From positions 1,426,001 to 1,490,000 of the forward strand of contig CP184673.1 in NCBI GenBank assembly GCA_048814795.1: DNA of 64,000 nucleotides, given 5' to 3'. Shown here piece by piece: positions 1 through 8,055 of the stretch; the stretch's first letter is position 1; each line of letters opens with the position of its first letter. Below the pieces are notes generated by a model. That model worked only from the letters and a program-made list of their open reading frames with translations, had not been told where the DNA came from and searched no databases. The position numbers and the translations under genes were made by a program. The DNA comes from Thermatribacter sp048814795 (GTDB lineage: Bacteria; Atribacterota; Atribacteria; Atribacterales; Thermatribacteraceae).

Positions 1-90
1 TTCCTGCTCTTCAATTACCGAGCGGATATGGCTCGGTAATACCTCAAGCAGCTTGGAAAGATTATCGACTACTCCATATTCTCCTTTCAT
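1..90 (-). CDS. N-terminal fragment of a SpoIIIAA/R3H-like AAA ATPase (partial)
   Basis: The reverse strand from an ATG at 90 stays open for 30 codons to the window edge. The peptide includes LSKLLEVLPSHIRSVIEEQE, which resembles the start of SpoIIIAA-like AAA ATPases (the stand-alone R3H/AAA proteins that often begin with a 'LLevLPphIr' helix). A GGGAGG lies about 14 nt upstream, rather far. Only the first helix is visible, so no ATPase motif can be checked. The family assignment rests on this short stretch and is tentative. Confidence 0.45.
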   Translation of the reverse strand, partial: MKGEYGVVDNLSKLLEVLPSHIRSVIEEQE

Positions 91-308
91 AATTTCTGAT
101 TTTCCTCCCGGCAATTATATAAGATTTAAGATTCTCAAACAGGCAAGATCTGGATTTTTGAAATTTGCCCTTTAAAATTTGCCAAAAGTAAAAACACTTA
201 ACGAATACATTTTATTTCTTCCAACCTTGCTTTCTGGCCATCTTCTGATGATTATATGTTAATTTTCCAAAAATTGGAATTAGCGTGAATTTTTAATAAA
301 ATAAGTTT
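91..308. other. Divergent intergenic region
   Basis: AT-rich gap between the leftward SpoIIIAA-like fragment and the rightward metallophosphoesterase. It must hold both promoters, but I see no strong pair of -35 and -10 boxes, no hairpin terminator and no small gene. Confidence 0.5.
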
Positions 309-944
309 ATGGGTAATGGTAATAATTTTTTGAGAGTGCTGGCTGTTAGCGATAGAGTAGATCCTCGTATATATAGCGTTTCTCTGCGTGAGCGTTTTAG
401 CAATATTGACTGCGTGGTTTCTTGTGGAGATCTACCAGAGTATTACCTTGATTTCATAGTTTCTTCTTTAAATGTTCCACTGTTTTTCGTGCATGGTAAT
501 CATGACCCCTCTGGTGGTAAAAAATCTCTGGCAGGGGGTGTTAACCTGGATGAGCAAACTGTGATTTATCGCGGCTGTATCTTTGCTGGTTTGGAAGGAT
601 CTCCCTGGTATAATGGCAACTTACATCAATATTCGGAAAGGGATATGTATTTCAAGTACCTCCGATTGTTGCCAAAGCTTCTCTGGAACAAAGTGTGCTT
701 TGGCAGGTATCTTGATGTTTTAGTGACCCATGCTCCTCCGCGGGGCTTACATGAGGGAGAGGATGCTGTGCACAGAGGTTTTTCAGTTTTTACTCATATC
801 ATAAAGAAGTATCGTCCTAAATATCATCTTCACGGTCATGTGCATCTTTATGATCGAAGGCAAGGCTTGCAGGATCTTTTTTATGAGACCCTGGTAGTTA
901 ACTGTTATAACTATCGGGTTCTGGAAATCGAAATACCGTCCTGA
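309..944 (+). CDS. Calcineurin-like metallophosphoesterase
   Basis: Protein of 211 residues with the core motifs of calcineurin-like phosphoesterases: CGDLPEYY near residue 40, GNHD near 64, a TH pair in LVTHAPP near 140 and GHVH near 175, which supply the two-metal site. The first motif, usually D-x-H, reads SDRVD here, so one expected histidine is missing; that is a known variation among small prokaryotic phosphoesterases, but the metal coordination may differ. The substrate is unknown. It stands alone, with about 190 bp before the next gene. I start at the ATG at 309 because it precedes the first beta strand (LRVLAVSD) directly. Confidence 0.85.
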   Translation: MGNGNNFLRVLAVSDRVDPRIYSVSLRERFSNIDCVVSCGDLPEYYLDFIVSSLNVPLFFVHGNHDPSGGKKSLAGGVNLDEQTVIYRGCIFAGLEGSPWYNGNLHQYSERDMYFKYLRLLPKLLWNKVCFGRYLDVLVTHAPPRGLHEGEDAVHRGFSVFTHIIKKYRPKYHLHGHVHLYDRRQGLQDLFYETLVVNCYNYRVLEIEIPS

Positions 945-1105
945 CTGATGATATTGATCTTGGTGAAACTGCAAAATTGACGGACTGAGTACTTTTAATG
1001 CGCAGATTAGCTCCTTAACTTTAAAGATTTTATTTAAATTAATAGCTTGGGTCTGGAGTTTTTAGTTCATGTTTTTTCTTGTGTTAAAATGTAGAAGTTA
1101 ATTGA

Positions 1106-1125
1106 CAAAATCACAATTGATTTTG
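1106..1125. promoter_or_regulatory. Inverted repeat upstream of the uracil-DNA glycosylase gene
   Basis: CAAAATCA, four spacer bases, then TGATTTTG: a perfect 8 bp inverted repeat that overlaps a TTGACA hexamer at 1102-1107 and lies just before the start of the next gene. It could be an operator, but no matching -10 box is visible at the right distance, so a role is inference only. Confidence 0.3.
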
Positions 1126-1136
1126 GTCTTGATACA

Positions 1137-1727
1137 GTGAGGAAGGAAAACCTATTGACAGAAATTCGTGAAGAAGTTGAGAAATGCTTTCGGTGTCCAC
1201 TTGCCGAGCAGCGCACTCAAATCGTTTTTGGGGAAGGTAACCCTGACGCTTTACTAATGTTTATTGGAGAAGCTCCTGGTGAGGAAGAAGACCGTACAGG
1301 TCGCCCTTTCGTGGGCAAGGCTGGTCAGCTTTTGACCAAAATAATTCAGTCGGTTAATCTTAGCAGAGAAGAAGTGTATATAGCCAACATGGTTAAGTGT
1401 AGACCTCCAGGAAATCGCAATCCTACTCTTCAGGAAGTAGAGACTTGTTTCCCTTTTCTGGAGGCTCAAATTGCCATTATAAATCCCTCCATCATAGTTG
1501 CTCTGGGTAGTGTTGCTGCCTCTTATTTGCTTGACACTAAATTACCTATCAGCAAATTACGTGGTCAATGGTATGATTGGAGAGGCGGCAAAAAGATATT
1601 TCCCATGTTTCATCCCAGCTTTCTTTTAAGGTATAATTCACGAGCGCCTGGCTCTCCAAGGTACCTAACCTGGCTGGACATTAAAGAAGTAAAAAAGATG
1701 CACGATTTGCTGCGCCAAGCTTCTTAG
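1137..1727 (+). CDS. Family 4 (iron-sulfur) uracil-DNA glycosylase
   Basis: Removes uracil from DNA arising by cytosine deamination, the first step of base excision repair. The 196-residue protein has the family 4 hallmarks: cysteines at 17, 20, 88 and 104 for a 4Fe-4S cluster, the uracil-binding segment GEAPGEEEDRTGRPFVGKAG near 44-63, and the active-site HPSFLLR near 160. Family 4 enzymes are typical of thermophiles and many anaerobes. The GTG at 1137 has no good ribosome site; a TTG at 1155, 8 nt after AGGAAGG, is an equally good or better start and removes only six residues before the first cysteine. Confidence 0.93.
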   Translation: MRKENLLTEIREEVEKCFRCPLAEQRTQIVFGEGNPDALLMFIGEAPGEEEDRTGRPFVGKAGQLLTKIIQSVNLSREEVYIANMVKCRPPGNRNPTLQEVETCFPFLEAQIAIINPSIIVALGSVAASYLLDTKLPISKLRGQWYDWRGGKKIFPMFHPSFLLRYNSRAPGSPRYLTWLDIKEVKKMHDLLRQAS

Positions 1728-1728
1728 C

Positions 1729-1759
1729 TTGACCATCTGCAGGTGGTCTATGCTATAAT
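1729..1759 (+). promoter_or_regulatory. Candidate promoter with overlapping palindrome
   Basis: TTGACC at 1729 and TATAAT at 1754 with a 19 bp spacer precede the radical SAM gene. The spacer contains a near-palindrome at 1731-1748 (GACCA...TGGTC) that could be an operator or the terminator stem of the upstream gene. The spacer is longer than optimal. Confidence 0.45.
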
Positions 1760-1791
1760 AATTTGGATATTTGGAGGAGGTGGTTTTATAT

Positions 1792-3228
1792 ATGAGTTAT
1801 TTTGATTCTATTAAGGCTTTTACCACAGAACAGGTAGTGAAACTGATAGTTAATTCCTTGCGTAACGTTTCAGATGAAACAATAATTAAGTTAACTTATC
1901 TCGCTGAAAAATTGACGCCCATTCCCTACTACCGGGATCAAATTGCAGGACTTCGCCGTATGTTTGAAGAAAAAAGGCCTCAAATAGTTCTTGCTCGAAG
2001 GGTGCTTCAGGAAACTCATCCCAATGTTCGAGAGAAGCTAATGGTCAACCTTATAGTGAAAAGCATTTTGCTGGGTGTTCCCAAGCGCCAAAAACTGGAA
2101 AAAGAATTAGGTTGTCAGGTTCCTTTCTTTTTTGTGGTTAGCCCCACCATGCGTTGCAATCTTAACTGCTATGGTTGTTATGCAGGTGAGTATCGTAAAG
2201 AAAGTGATATGCCTATAGAGGTTCTGGACCGTATTTTTACTGAAGCTAAAGAGATGGGAATGCATTTTCTGACCATCTCTGGTGGGGAACCATTTATCAG
2301 AAAAGAGCATCTGGACCTTTTTGAAAAACACAATGACATATCTTTTCAGATTTATACCAATGGGACTCTAATTGACCGTGCTATGGCTAAGAAGCTTGCT
2401 CAGATGGGAAATGTCTATCCGGCAATAAGCGTGGAAGGGTACGAAGAAGAAACCGATGCACGGAGAGGAAAAGGAACTTTCAAAAAGATCATGCAAGCCA
2501 TGGAGGCGCTTAGGGAAGAGGGAGTTATCTTTGGTTTCTCTATCACTGCAACACGTCACAACACTGAGCTGGTGTCCAGCGATGAGTTCATGGATTTTCT
2601 GATTGACAAGGGTTGTTCTTTTGGTTGGTACTTTACCTATGTTCCAGTTGGCAAGAAACCGGATGTCTCTTTGATGCCCACCCCAGAACAGAGACTTCAC
2701 CTTAGAAAACAGGTACACAAACTACGCTATGAAAAGCCAATATTTATAGGGGATTTCTGGAATGATGGTCCCTATGTTGGTGGTTGTCTAGCTGGAGGTA
2801 GAAGGTATTTCCATATTAATAACTCCGGTGATGTAGAGCCGTGCGTTTTTTGTCATTTTACTGTTGACAACATTAAGGATAAATCTCTTAAAGAGGTTAT
2901 ATCTTCTCCATTTTTCCGGGCTATTCAGGAGCGGCAGCCTTATGACAACAATTTAATGCGTCCTTGTATGCTAATTGATGTTCCCGAAGTCCTTCGTGAG
3001 GTGGTAGAAAAATATGGTGCACGTCCCAGCCATGAAGGTGCGGAGAGTTTAGTTACCACCTTGAAAGATGATGTGGATTCTTATGCTCAAGCTTTCAAGA
3101 AGCTGGCTGATGAGATATGGGAAACCGAATATAAGGGAACCATTTATTATAAGGACTACAAAACAGAACGGCAGGAATATTTGCGCAAGCTTCAGGAAGA
3201 AGCAATGAAAGAAAAGGTAAGAGCGTAA
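1792..3228 (+). CDS. Radical SAM protein with SPASM-like C-terminus
   Basis: A 478-residue radical SAM enzyme. The cluster motif CNLNCYGC has cysteines at 122, 126 and 129, followed by the GGEP motif (TISGGEPF) that binds the amino group of SAM. After the barrel comes a cysteine-containing segment (CLAGG...CVFCHF) like the SPASM region of peptide-modifying and heme-pathway radical SAM proteins. About 110 residues precede the barrel, longer than usual. I chose the ATG at 1792, 11 nt after GGAGGAGG, over an upstream in-frame TTG that overlaps that ribosome site. No substrate peptide gene lies next to it, and the substrate is unknown. Confidence 0.88.
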   Translation: MSYFDSIKAFTTEQVVKLIVNSLRNVSDETIIKLTYLAEKLTPIPYYRDQIAGLRRMFEEKRPQIVLARRVLQETHPNVREKLMVNLIVKSILLGVPKRQKLEKELGCQVPFFFVVSPTMRCNLNCYGCYAGEYRKESDMPIEVLDRIFTEAKEMGMHFLTISGGEPFIRKEHLDLFEKHNDISFQIYTNGTLIDRAMAKKLAQMGNVYPAISVEGYEEETDARRGKGTFKKIMQAMEALREEGVIFGFSITATRHNTELVSSDEFMDFLIDKGCSFGWYFTYVPVGKKPDVSLMPTPEQRLHLRKQVHKLRYEKPIFIGDFWNDGPYVGGCLAGGRRYFHINNSGDVEPCVFCHFTVDNIKDKSLKEVISSPFFRAIQERQPYDNNLMRPCMLIDVPEVLREVVEKYGARPSHEGAESLVTTLKDDVDSYAQAFKKLADEIWETEYKGTIYYKDYKTERQEYLRKLQEEAMKEKVRA

Positions 3229-3251
3229 AAATATCTCAAGGTTTGGCAATC

Positions 3252-3292
3252 AAACTAAAAAAGCGAGGGCTTAGCCCTCGCTTTTTTAGTTT
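3252..3292. terminator. Bidirectional rho-independent terminator
   Basis: A perfect 20 bp inverted repeat with a one-base centre; the GC-rich part GCGAGGGCT is flanked by A6 and T6. It serves the convergent radical SAM and purD genes and overlaps the purD stop codon. Confidence 0.92.
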
Positions 3293-4584
3293 GCGAGGTT
3301 TTTAAACGCTCTCCAACCAATGTCTTTTCGATAATACATATCCTCAAAGTGTATTTTTCTAACTGCCTGGTAGGCTTTAGTGGCGGCTTTTCCGAGTGTT
3401 TTATCTCTACCGCAAACGTTTAGCACTCTTCCACCTGAAGTGAGAAAGAGATTATTTTGCTTTCTGGTTCCAGCGTGAAATATGAGCACCTCATCTTCAG
3501 GCAGATTCTGGAAGGCCTCCAGTCCACTAATGATTTTTCCAGTTTCATAGTTTCCGGGATAACCTTTGCTAGCCAGAACTACGCAAAGTGCCGCCCTTTC
3601 CTCTTCCTTAATTTTTAAGAAATGTAGTTTTTGATCGATGATCGCAGTTTGTATTTCTACCCAATCGTTGGCAATACGAGGTAAAACTACTTGAGTCTCT
3701 GGATCTCCCAGGCGCACATTGAATTCAAGCACAAAGGGTCTCTTTTGAGAGTCAATCAACAAGCCTGCATAGATAATTCCTCGATAATCGAGCTTTTCTC
3801 TCTGAATACCCTCTACAAGGGGTTGAAAGATTTCCCTGTCTATTCGTTGAAGGAGTGTTTCTTCCGCACTGGGTACAGGTGAATAAGAACCCATACCCCC
3901 AGTATTAGGTCCTGTTTCTCCTTCGCCTACCTTTTTGTGATCTTGAGAAACAGGAAGTCTCAGGTAGGTTTTGCCATCGTAAACAGCCATTACTGTAATT
4001 TCTTCTCCTTCCAGAAAGTCCTCGATAACTACTCTTTTTCCGGCTTCTCCAAATTTTTTCTGTACCATTAATTCCCAGAGTGTATTTTTAGCCTCTCCAA
4101 AATCGTTAACAATACTCACGCCTTTTCCAGAAGCAAGGCCATCAGCCTTGATGACCACAGGGTAATTATGAGTTGTTTGGAAATATTCTATGGCTTGCTG
4201 ATAGTTGTCAAAGATTCGGAAGGGTGCAGTGGGTATGGAGTACTTTTCCATAAAATTTTTGGCAAAGGCCTTGCTGGATTCAAGCATGGCTGCTTTTTGG
4301 GTGGGACCAACAATGTTAATTCCGTTTTCACGAAATAAATCCACTATGCCTTGGGCTAAGGGCGCTTCCGGTCCTACCAGGACCAGGTCTATTTCTTTTT
4401 CTTTTGCTAAGGAGAGCATATCCTTAAATGAAGAAAGAGCTATGCACTCACCTATTTCACTCATTCCTCCGTTGCCAGGTACACAAAAAATTCTGTCAAC
4501 TTCTTTATTTTGTTTTACTTTCCAGGCTATACAGTGTTCTCTTCCCCCGCTGCCTACGATCATCACTTTCAAGGTCTTTTTCAC
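3286..4584 (-). CDS. purD: Phosphoribosylamine-glycine ligase
   Basis: Catalyses the second step of de novo purine synthesis, joining glycine to phosphoribosylamine with ATP to give GAR. The 432-residue length is normal. It begins with the family's VMIVGSGGREH motif and contains the ATP-grasp signatures ADGLASGKGV near 147 and GPNTGGMGSYSP near 225, plus EFNVRLGDPETQVVLPR near 290. It is the last gene of the purine operon and overlaps purN by 4 bp. The start is ambiguous: GTG at 4584 (in a GTGA overlap) or a TTG five codons downstream, for which AGAGGTG would be the ribosome site. Confidence 0.97.
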   Translation of the reverse strand: MKKTLKVMIVGSGGREHCIAWKVKQNKEVDRIFCVPGNGGMSEIGECIALSSFKDMLSLAKEKEIDLVLVGPEAPLAQGIVDLFRENGINIVGPTQKAAMLESSKAFAKNFMEKYSIPTAPFRIFDNYQQAIEYFQTTHNYPVVIKADGLASGKGVSIVNDFGEAKNTLWELMVQKKFGEAGKRVVIEDFLEGEEITVMAVYDGKTYLRLPVSQDHKKVGEGETGPNTGGMGSYSPVPSAEETLLQRIDREIFQPLVEGIQREKLDYRGIIYAGLLIDSQKRPFVLEFNVRLGDPETQVVLPRIANDWVEIQTAIIDQKLHFLKIKEEERAALCVVLASKGYPGNYETGKIISGLEAFQNLPEDEVLIFHAGTRKQNNLFLTSGGRVLNVCGRDKTLGKAATKAYQAVRKIHFEDMYYRKDIGWRAFKNLAN

Positions 4585-5198
4585 CTCTTTCGGGTAACTT
4601 TTCTACCTTTAATTTCTAACTTTCCTTCTAAAAAAAGCTTTACGGCCTCTTTGTAAATGCGATGTTCATGTTGAAGAATCCTTTCAGCAAGGCTTTCCGG
4701 CGTATCATGGTCTTCAACCGGGCAGCATTCCTGAAGGATTATTGGTCCTGTGTCCATTCCTTCATCAACAAAGTGTACTGTGCAGCCACTCACTTTAACC
4801 CCGTATTCCACAGCTTGCTTTTGGGCTTCTAAGCCCGGGAAGGCTGGCAAAAGGGAAGGATGGATGTTTATGATTTTGTTAGGGAAATTTCTTATTATTT
4901 CTTTGCCAAGAATTCTCATATAGCCTGCAAGGCATATGAGGTCTGGGTCTTCCTCTTTTAAAACGGAAAGCAACTTTCTTTCGTATTCTTTTTTAGAAGG
5001 AAACAAGGAATAATCAAGAACTATTGTTGGAATGCCAGCAATCTCTGCCCTCCTTAGAGCATAGGCTTTAGGGTTGTCGCTTATTACCAGAGAGATGTAC
5101 CCGTTGAAATATTTTTCTTTTGAAGCGTCAATTAGAGCTTGTAGATTGGTTCCTCGACCCGAGGCAAGGACCACTATTTTTCCGGGGTTATTCGTCAA
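4581..5198 (-). CDS. purN: Phosphoribosylglycinamide formyltransferase
   Basis: Transfers a formyl group from 10-formyltetrahydrofolate to GAR, the third step of purine synthesis. The 205-residue protein shows the family signatures: VLASGRGTNLQALID near the N-terminus, the catalytic Asn and His in NIHPSLLPAFPG near 110, and the catalytic Asp in DEGMDTGPI near 145. It overlaps purM by 11 bp and purD by 4 bp, so translation is probably coupled. Confidence 0.97.
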   Translation of the reverse strand: MTNNPGKIVVLASGRGTNLQALIDASKEKYFNGYISLVISDNPKAYALRRAEIAGIPTIVLDYSLFPSKKEYERKLLSVLKEEDPDLICLAGYMRILGKEIIRNFPNKIINIHPSLLPAFPGLEAQKQAVEYGVKVSGCTVHFVDEGMDTGPIILQECCPVEDHDTPESLAERILQHEHRIYKEAVKLFLEGKLEIKGRKVTRKR

Positions 5199-6213
5199 CT
5201 AAAATCACCCTCCCGTTTCCAGGTAATATTTTTCCAACTAAATAGGCTTTTTCACCCTGGTCAGAAAGAATCCCCAGAGCTTCGTCTACTTTTTTTTCGT
5301 CAAAAATCATAATCATGCCTATGCCCATATTGAAGACTCTCCACATTTCTTTTTCAGAAACGTTACCCAGTTTTTGGAGAAACAAAAAAATAGGCATTTT
5401 GGGATATGCTTTCTTGTTTATCCAGGCATCACAATTGGGAGGTAAGACGCGAGGAAGGTTTTCCAGGATACCTCCTCCTGTTATGTGAGCTATGCCTTTA
5501 GGGGGACAACTTTCAAGAAGGGGTAATACCAGGGGTACATAAATACGGGTAGGTTCCAGAAGAGTGGAACTTAAGTTTTTGCCTTCCCACTTTTGATTGT
5601 AGTCTATATTGTTTTCTTTCAAGATTTTACGAACCAGAGAAAATCCGTTGCTGTGTAAACCCGAAGAGGCAAGACCCACTATTACGTCTCCAGGCACAAT
5701 TAGCTTTCCGTTTATAATTTTTTCTTCACTCACTTCTCCTATGGCGAAGCCGGCAAGGTCATACTCTCCTTCCCGGTACATATCGGGCATTTCTGCTGTT
5801 TCTCCGCCAAGAAGAACGCAGTTAGCTTTTTTACAACCTTCCAGTATTCCCTGGATTACTTCTTCCAGGACCTCCATTTCAAGTTTCCCACAGGCAAGAT
5901 AATCCATGAAAAAGAGCGGCTTGGCACCCACACAAAGGAGATCGTTAACGCACATTGCCACCAAGTCTATGCCTACCGTGTCGTTTTTACGAGTTATTTG
6001 AGCTATTTCCAGCTTTGTACCTACCCCGTCACAGGTTGCAGCTATACACATTTTGTAAGGATGATCAGGTATACGGAATATACCAGCGAATCCACCTATG
6101 CCTTCTACTACCTGGTCCGATTTTAAGGTTTGGATGTGGCTGGCTATTTTTTTGACGAACTGGTTTGCCAATTCAATATCTACGCCTGCTTTTTTATAAT
6201 CCCACTGATTCAT
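5188..6213 (-). CDS. purM: Phosphoribosylformylglycinamidine cyclo-ligase (AIR synthetase)
   Basis: Closes the imidazole ring to make AIR, the fifth purine step. Length of 341 residues is typical. Recognisable motifs include YKKAGVDIE at the start, GVGTKLEIA near 67, the DLVAMCVNDLLCVGAKPLFF stretch, GGETAEMPDMY near 137 and the glycine-rich HITGGGILENLPR near 243. It starts with ATG inside a 4 bp ATGA overlap with the end of purB. Confidence 0.97.
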   Translation of the reverse strand: MNQWDYKKAGVDIELANQFVKKIASHIQTLKSDQVVEGIGGFAGIFRIPDHPYKMCIAATCDGVGTKLEIAQITRKNDTVGIDLVAMCVNDLLCVGAKPLFFMDYLACGKLEMEVLEEVIQGILEGCKKANCVLLGGETAEMPDMYREGEYDLAGFAIGEVSEEKIINGKLIVPGDVIVGLASSGLHSNGFSLVRKILKENNIDYNQKWEGKNLSSTLLEPTRIYVPLVLPLLESCPPKGIAHITGGGILENLPRVLPPNCDAWINKKAYPKMPIFLFLQKLGNVSEKEMWRVFNMGIGMIMIFDEKKVDEALGILSDQGEKAYLVGKILPGNGRVILVDE

Positions 6214-7517
6214 TTTTGTTCCTCCAGACCCAGTCTCTGAAATATGTAATCCACGTGTTTTGTAAAATGACTGTAATCGAACATTTGTTCCAATTCTTCC
6301 TGCGAAAAGTGATTCTGAATAATGGGTTCTTCCTGGAGTGCTTTTTGAAAGTTCAGGCTTTCATCTTCCCAGGTGCGCATTGCTGCTTTTTGCACCACTT
6401 CGTAAGCCTGTTCTCGGGTTAAGCCTCTTTTAATGAGCTCAAGAAGGATTCTTTCCGAAAAAACCAATCCCCTGCTTTTTTCAAGATTTTTTTTCATATT
6501 TTGAGGATAAACTACCAGATTATTAAGAAGTTTGGCGAAGGTGTTCAGGAGGTAATCAGCGAGTATGAAAGAATCGGGGAGAATAATTCTTTCAGCTGAA
6601 GAATGGGAAATATCTCTTTCGTGCCAGAGAGGAATATTTTCAAGACTTGTTAGCAAGTTGCCTCTCAATACTCTGCTGAGCCCACATATTTGTTCTCCCG
6701 TGATGGGGTTTTTTTTATGAGGCATGGCAGAAGAACCCTTTTGTCCTGTTCCAAAACCTTCTTCTACTTCTCTAATTTCGGTTCTTTGAAGGTTACGTAA
6801 TTCAGTAGCAAATTTCTCAAGGCTGGTTCCAATCATGGCTAAAGACCAGATTACTTCAGCGTACCGGTCTCGCTGAATTATCTGATTGGATATGGGAGCG
6901 GGAGTGAGTCCCAACTTTTTGCATACGTATTCTTCCACCCGGGGGTCAATGTTTGCGTAGTTGCCAACAGCTCCGGATATTTTGCCTACACTTATGGTTT
7001 CTTTGGCTTTTTGCATCCTGCTTCGGTTTCTCTCCATTTCTGCATACCACAGGGCCATTTTAAGGCCGAAAGTAGTTGGTTCAGCGTGAACCCCGTGGGT
7101 TCTTCCTATTATAAGAGTATAACGGTGAGCGAGAGCTTTATTTTTAATGGCCTCCAGGACTCTGTCTATGTCTTCAAGGATTATTTCGCAAGCCTCTTTC
7201 ATTAAATAGGCGTTGGCGGTATCCAGCATATCGGAGGAAGTCATGCCAAAGTGTAAAAATCTGGCTTCTGGACCTATGCTTTCTGAAATGGTGGTCAAAA
7301 AAGCAATTACGTCATGTCGAGTTTTTGCTTCGATTTCTTCCATTCGAGATGCAGAGAAGGATATTTTGCTACGCACCTTTTCAAGGACTTCTTTGGAAAA
7401 AAGGCCCAGTTCGCACCATGCTTCAAGAGCAAGTATTTCTACTTTCGTCCACACCTCGAAGCGGTGTTCATCACTCCAGATTTGTCCCATTCGGGGAAGA
7501 GTGTAGCGCTTGATCAA
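6210..7517 (-). CDS. purB: Adenylosuccinate lyase
   Basis: Cleaves SAICAR and adenylosuccinate, releasing fumarate, and so acts in both the common purine route and AMP synthesis. The 435-residue protein has the fumarase-superfamily motifs: the His of RTHGVHAEPTTFG near 140, the second His in the TSSDMLDTANAYL region, and the mobile signature loop GSSAMPHKKNP near 262. The start is TTG at 7517, eight bases after GGAGG, within a TTGA overlap with the zinc-ribbon gene upstream. Confidence 0.97.
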   Translation of the reverse strand: MIKRYTLPRMGQIWSDEHRFEVWTKVEILALEAWCELGLFSKEVLEKVRSKISFSASRMEEIEAKTRHDVIAFLTTISESIGPEARFLHFGMTSSDMLDTANAYLMKEACEIILEDIDRVLEAIKNKALAHRYTLIIGRTHGVHAEPTTFGLKMALWYAEMERNRSRMQKAKETISVGKISGAVGNYANIDPRVEEYVCKKLGLTPAPISNQIIQRDRYAEVIWSLAMIGTSLEKFATELRNLQRTEIREVEEGFGTGQKGSSAMPHKKNPITGEQICGLSRVLRGNLLTSLENIPLWHERDISHSSAERIILPDSFILADYLLNTFAKLLNNLVVYPQNMKKNLEKSRGLVFSERILLELIKRGLTREQAYEVVQKAAMRTWEDESLNFQKALQEEPIIQNHFSQEELEQMFDYSHFTKHVDYIFQRLGLEEQK

Positions 7518-7858
7518 GAGTCGTTCCTCCTCTCAAGTTTTTCTTTTTGGGGAGTTCCACAATAGGGACAGTAAAACATCTCCGGTTTGATGTCTTTTCC
7601 ACATGACGAGCAAAAGGATTTTTCTTTTTTGAAACTAAGCATTTTATCTTTGATTTCTTCTATTTCTTCTTCTAAGGAGAGTACTTTTTGACAGTGTTCT
7701 TTGAATTTGTCCACGTCAAGCTCGTTTTTGCGGTAAAGTTCGTAGACTTTTGCTCCAAGCTCCTCAATGCTTTTGCGGCGTTCTCTGCTTAGGGATTTTA
7801 ATTTCAAGAACATGCTTAATATGTGCCACCATTTTTTGGGAGAATCGTTTTTGACCAT
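7514..7858 (-). CDS. Small coiled-coil zinc-ribbon protein, first gene of the purine operon
   Basis: A 114-residue protein with a charged helical part (residues 20-80, coiled-coil-like) followed by a zinc ribbon with CSSC near 83 and CPYC near 95. The ribbon resembles the double-CxxC zinc-ribbon found in many small uncharacterised bacterial proteins. It leads the pur operon and its stop overlaps the purB start, so it is co-expressed. Nothing in the sequence reveals a specific function; a scaffolding or regulatory role is only a guess. Confidence 0.8.
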   Translation of the reverse strand: MVKNDSPKKWWHILSMFLKLKSLSRERRKSIEELGAKVYELYRKNELDVDKFKEHCQKVLSLEEEIEEIKDKMLSFKKEKSFCSSCGKDIKPEMFYCPYCGTPQKEKLERRNDS

Positions 7859-7903
7859 AGTTCAATCAACCCCAGAATTTAGCAGGTATCAGTTTACCAT
7901 ATT

Positions 7904-7909
7904 ATTATA
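7904..7909 (-). promoter_or_regulatory. Candidate -10 box for the purine operon
   Basis: A perfect TATAAT on the minus strand, 45 bp before the zinc-ribbon start codon. No good -35 box is visible at 17 bp. Just upstream an imperfect inverted pair CACGCA...TGCGTG (about 7920-7945) might bind a regulator. No purine riboswitch is recognisable. Confidence 0.5.
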
Positions 7910-7992
7910 GCTTCTGCACACGCATTAGCTTTCCTTTTGCGTGCCTCTCAGGAATCTCTTCTGTATTGTTAATTTAATTGTCGAAAATAAGG

Positions 7993-8021
7993 TTTACTTT
8001 TGCATCTGTTATTATTAGAAT
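7993..8021 (+). promoter_or_regulatory. Candidate sigma-70-type promoter of the ABC transporter operon
   Basis: TTTACT at 7993 and TAGAAT at 8016 are separated by 17 bp, 35 bp before the start codon of the binding-protein gene. Four of six and five of six matches to the consensus. Confidence 0.45.
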
Positions 8022-8055
8022 TTTAATAGATACTTCTTTCCAAGGGGGGAGAGTC

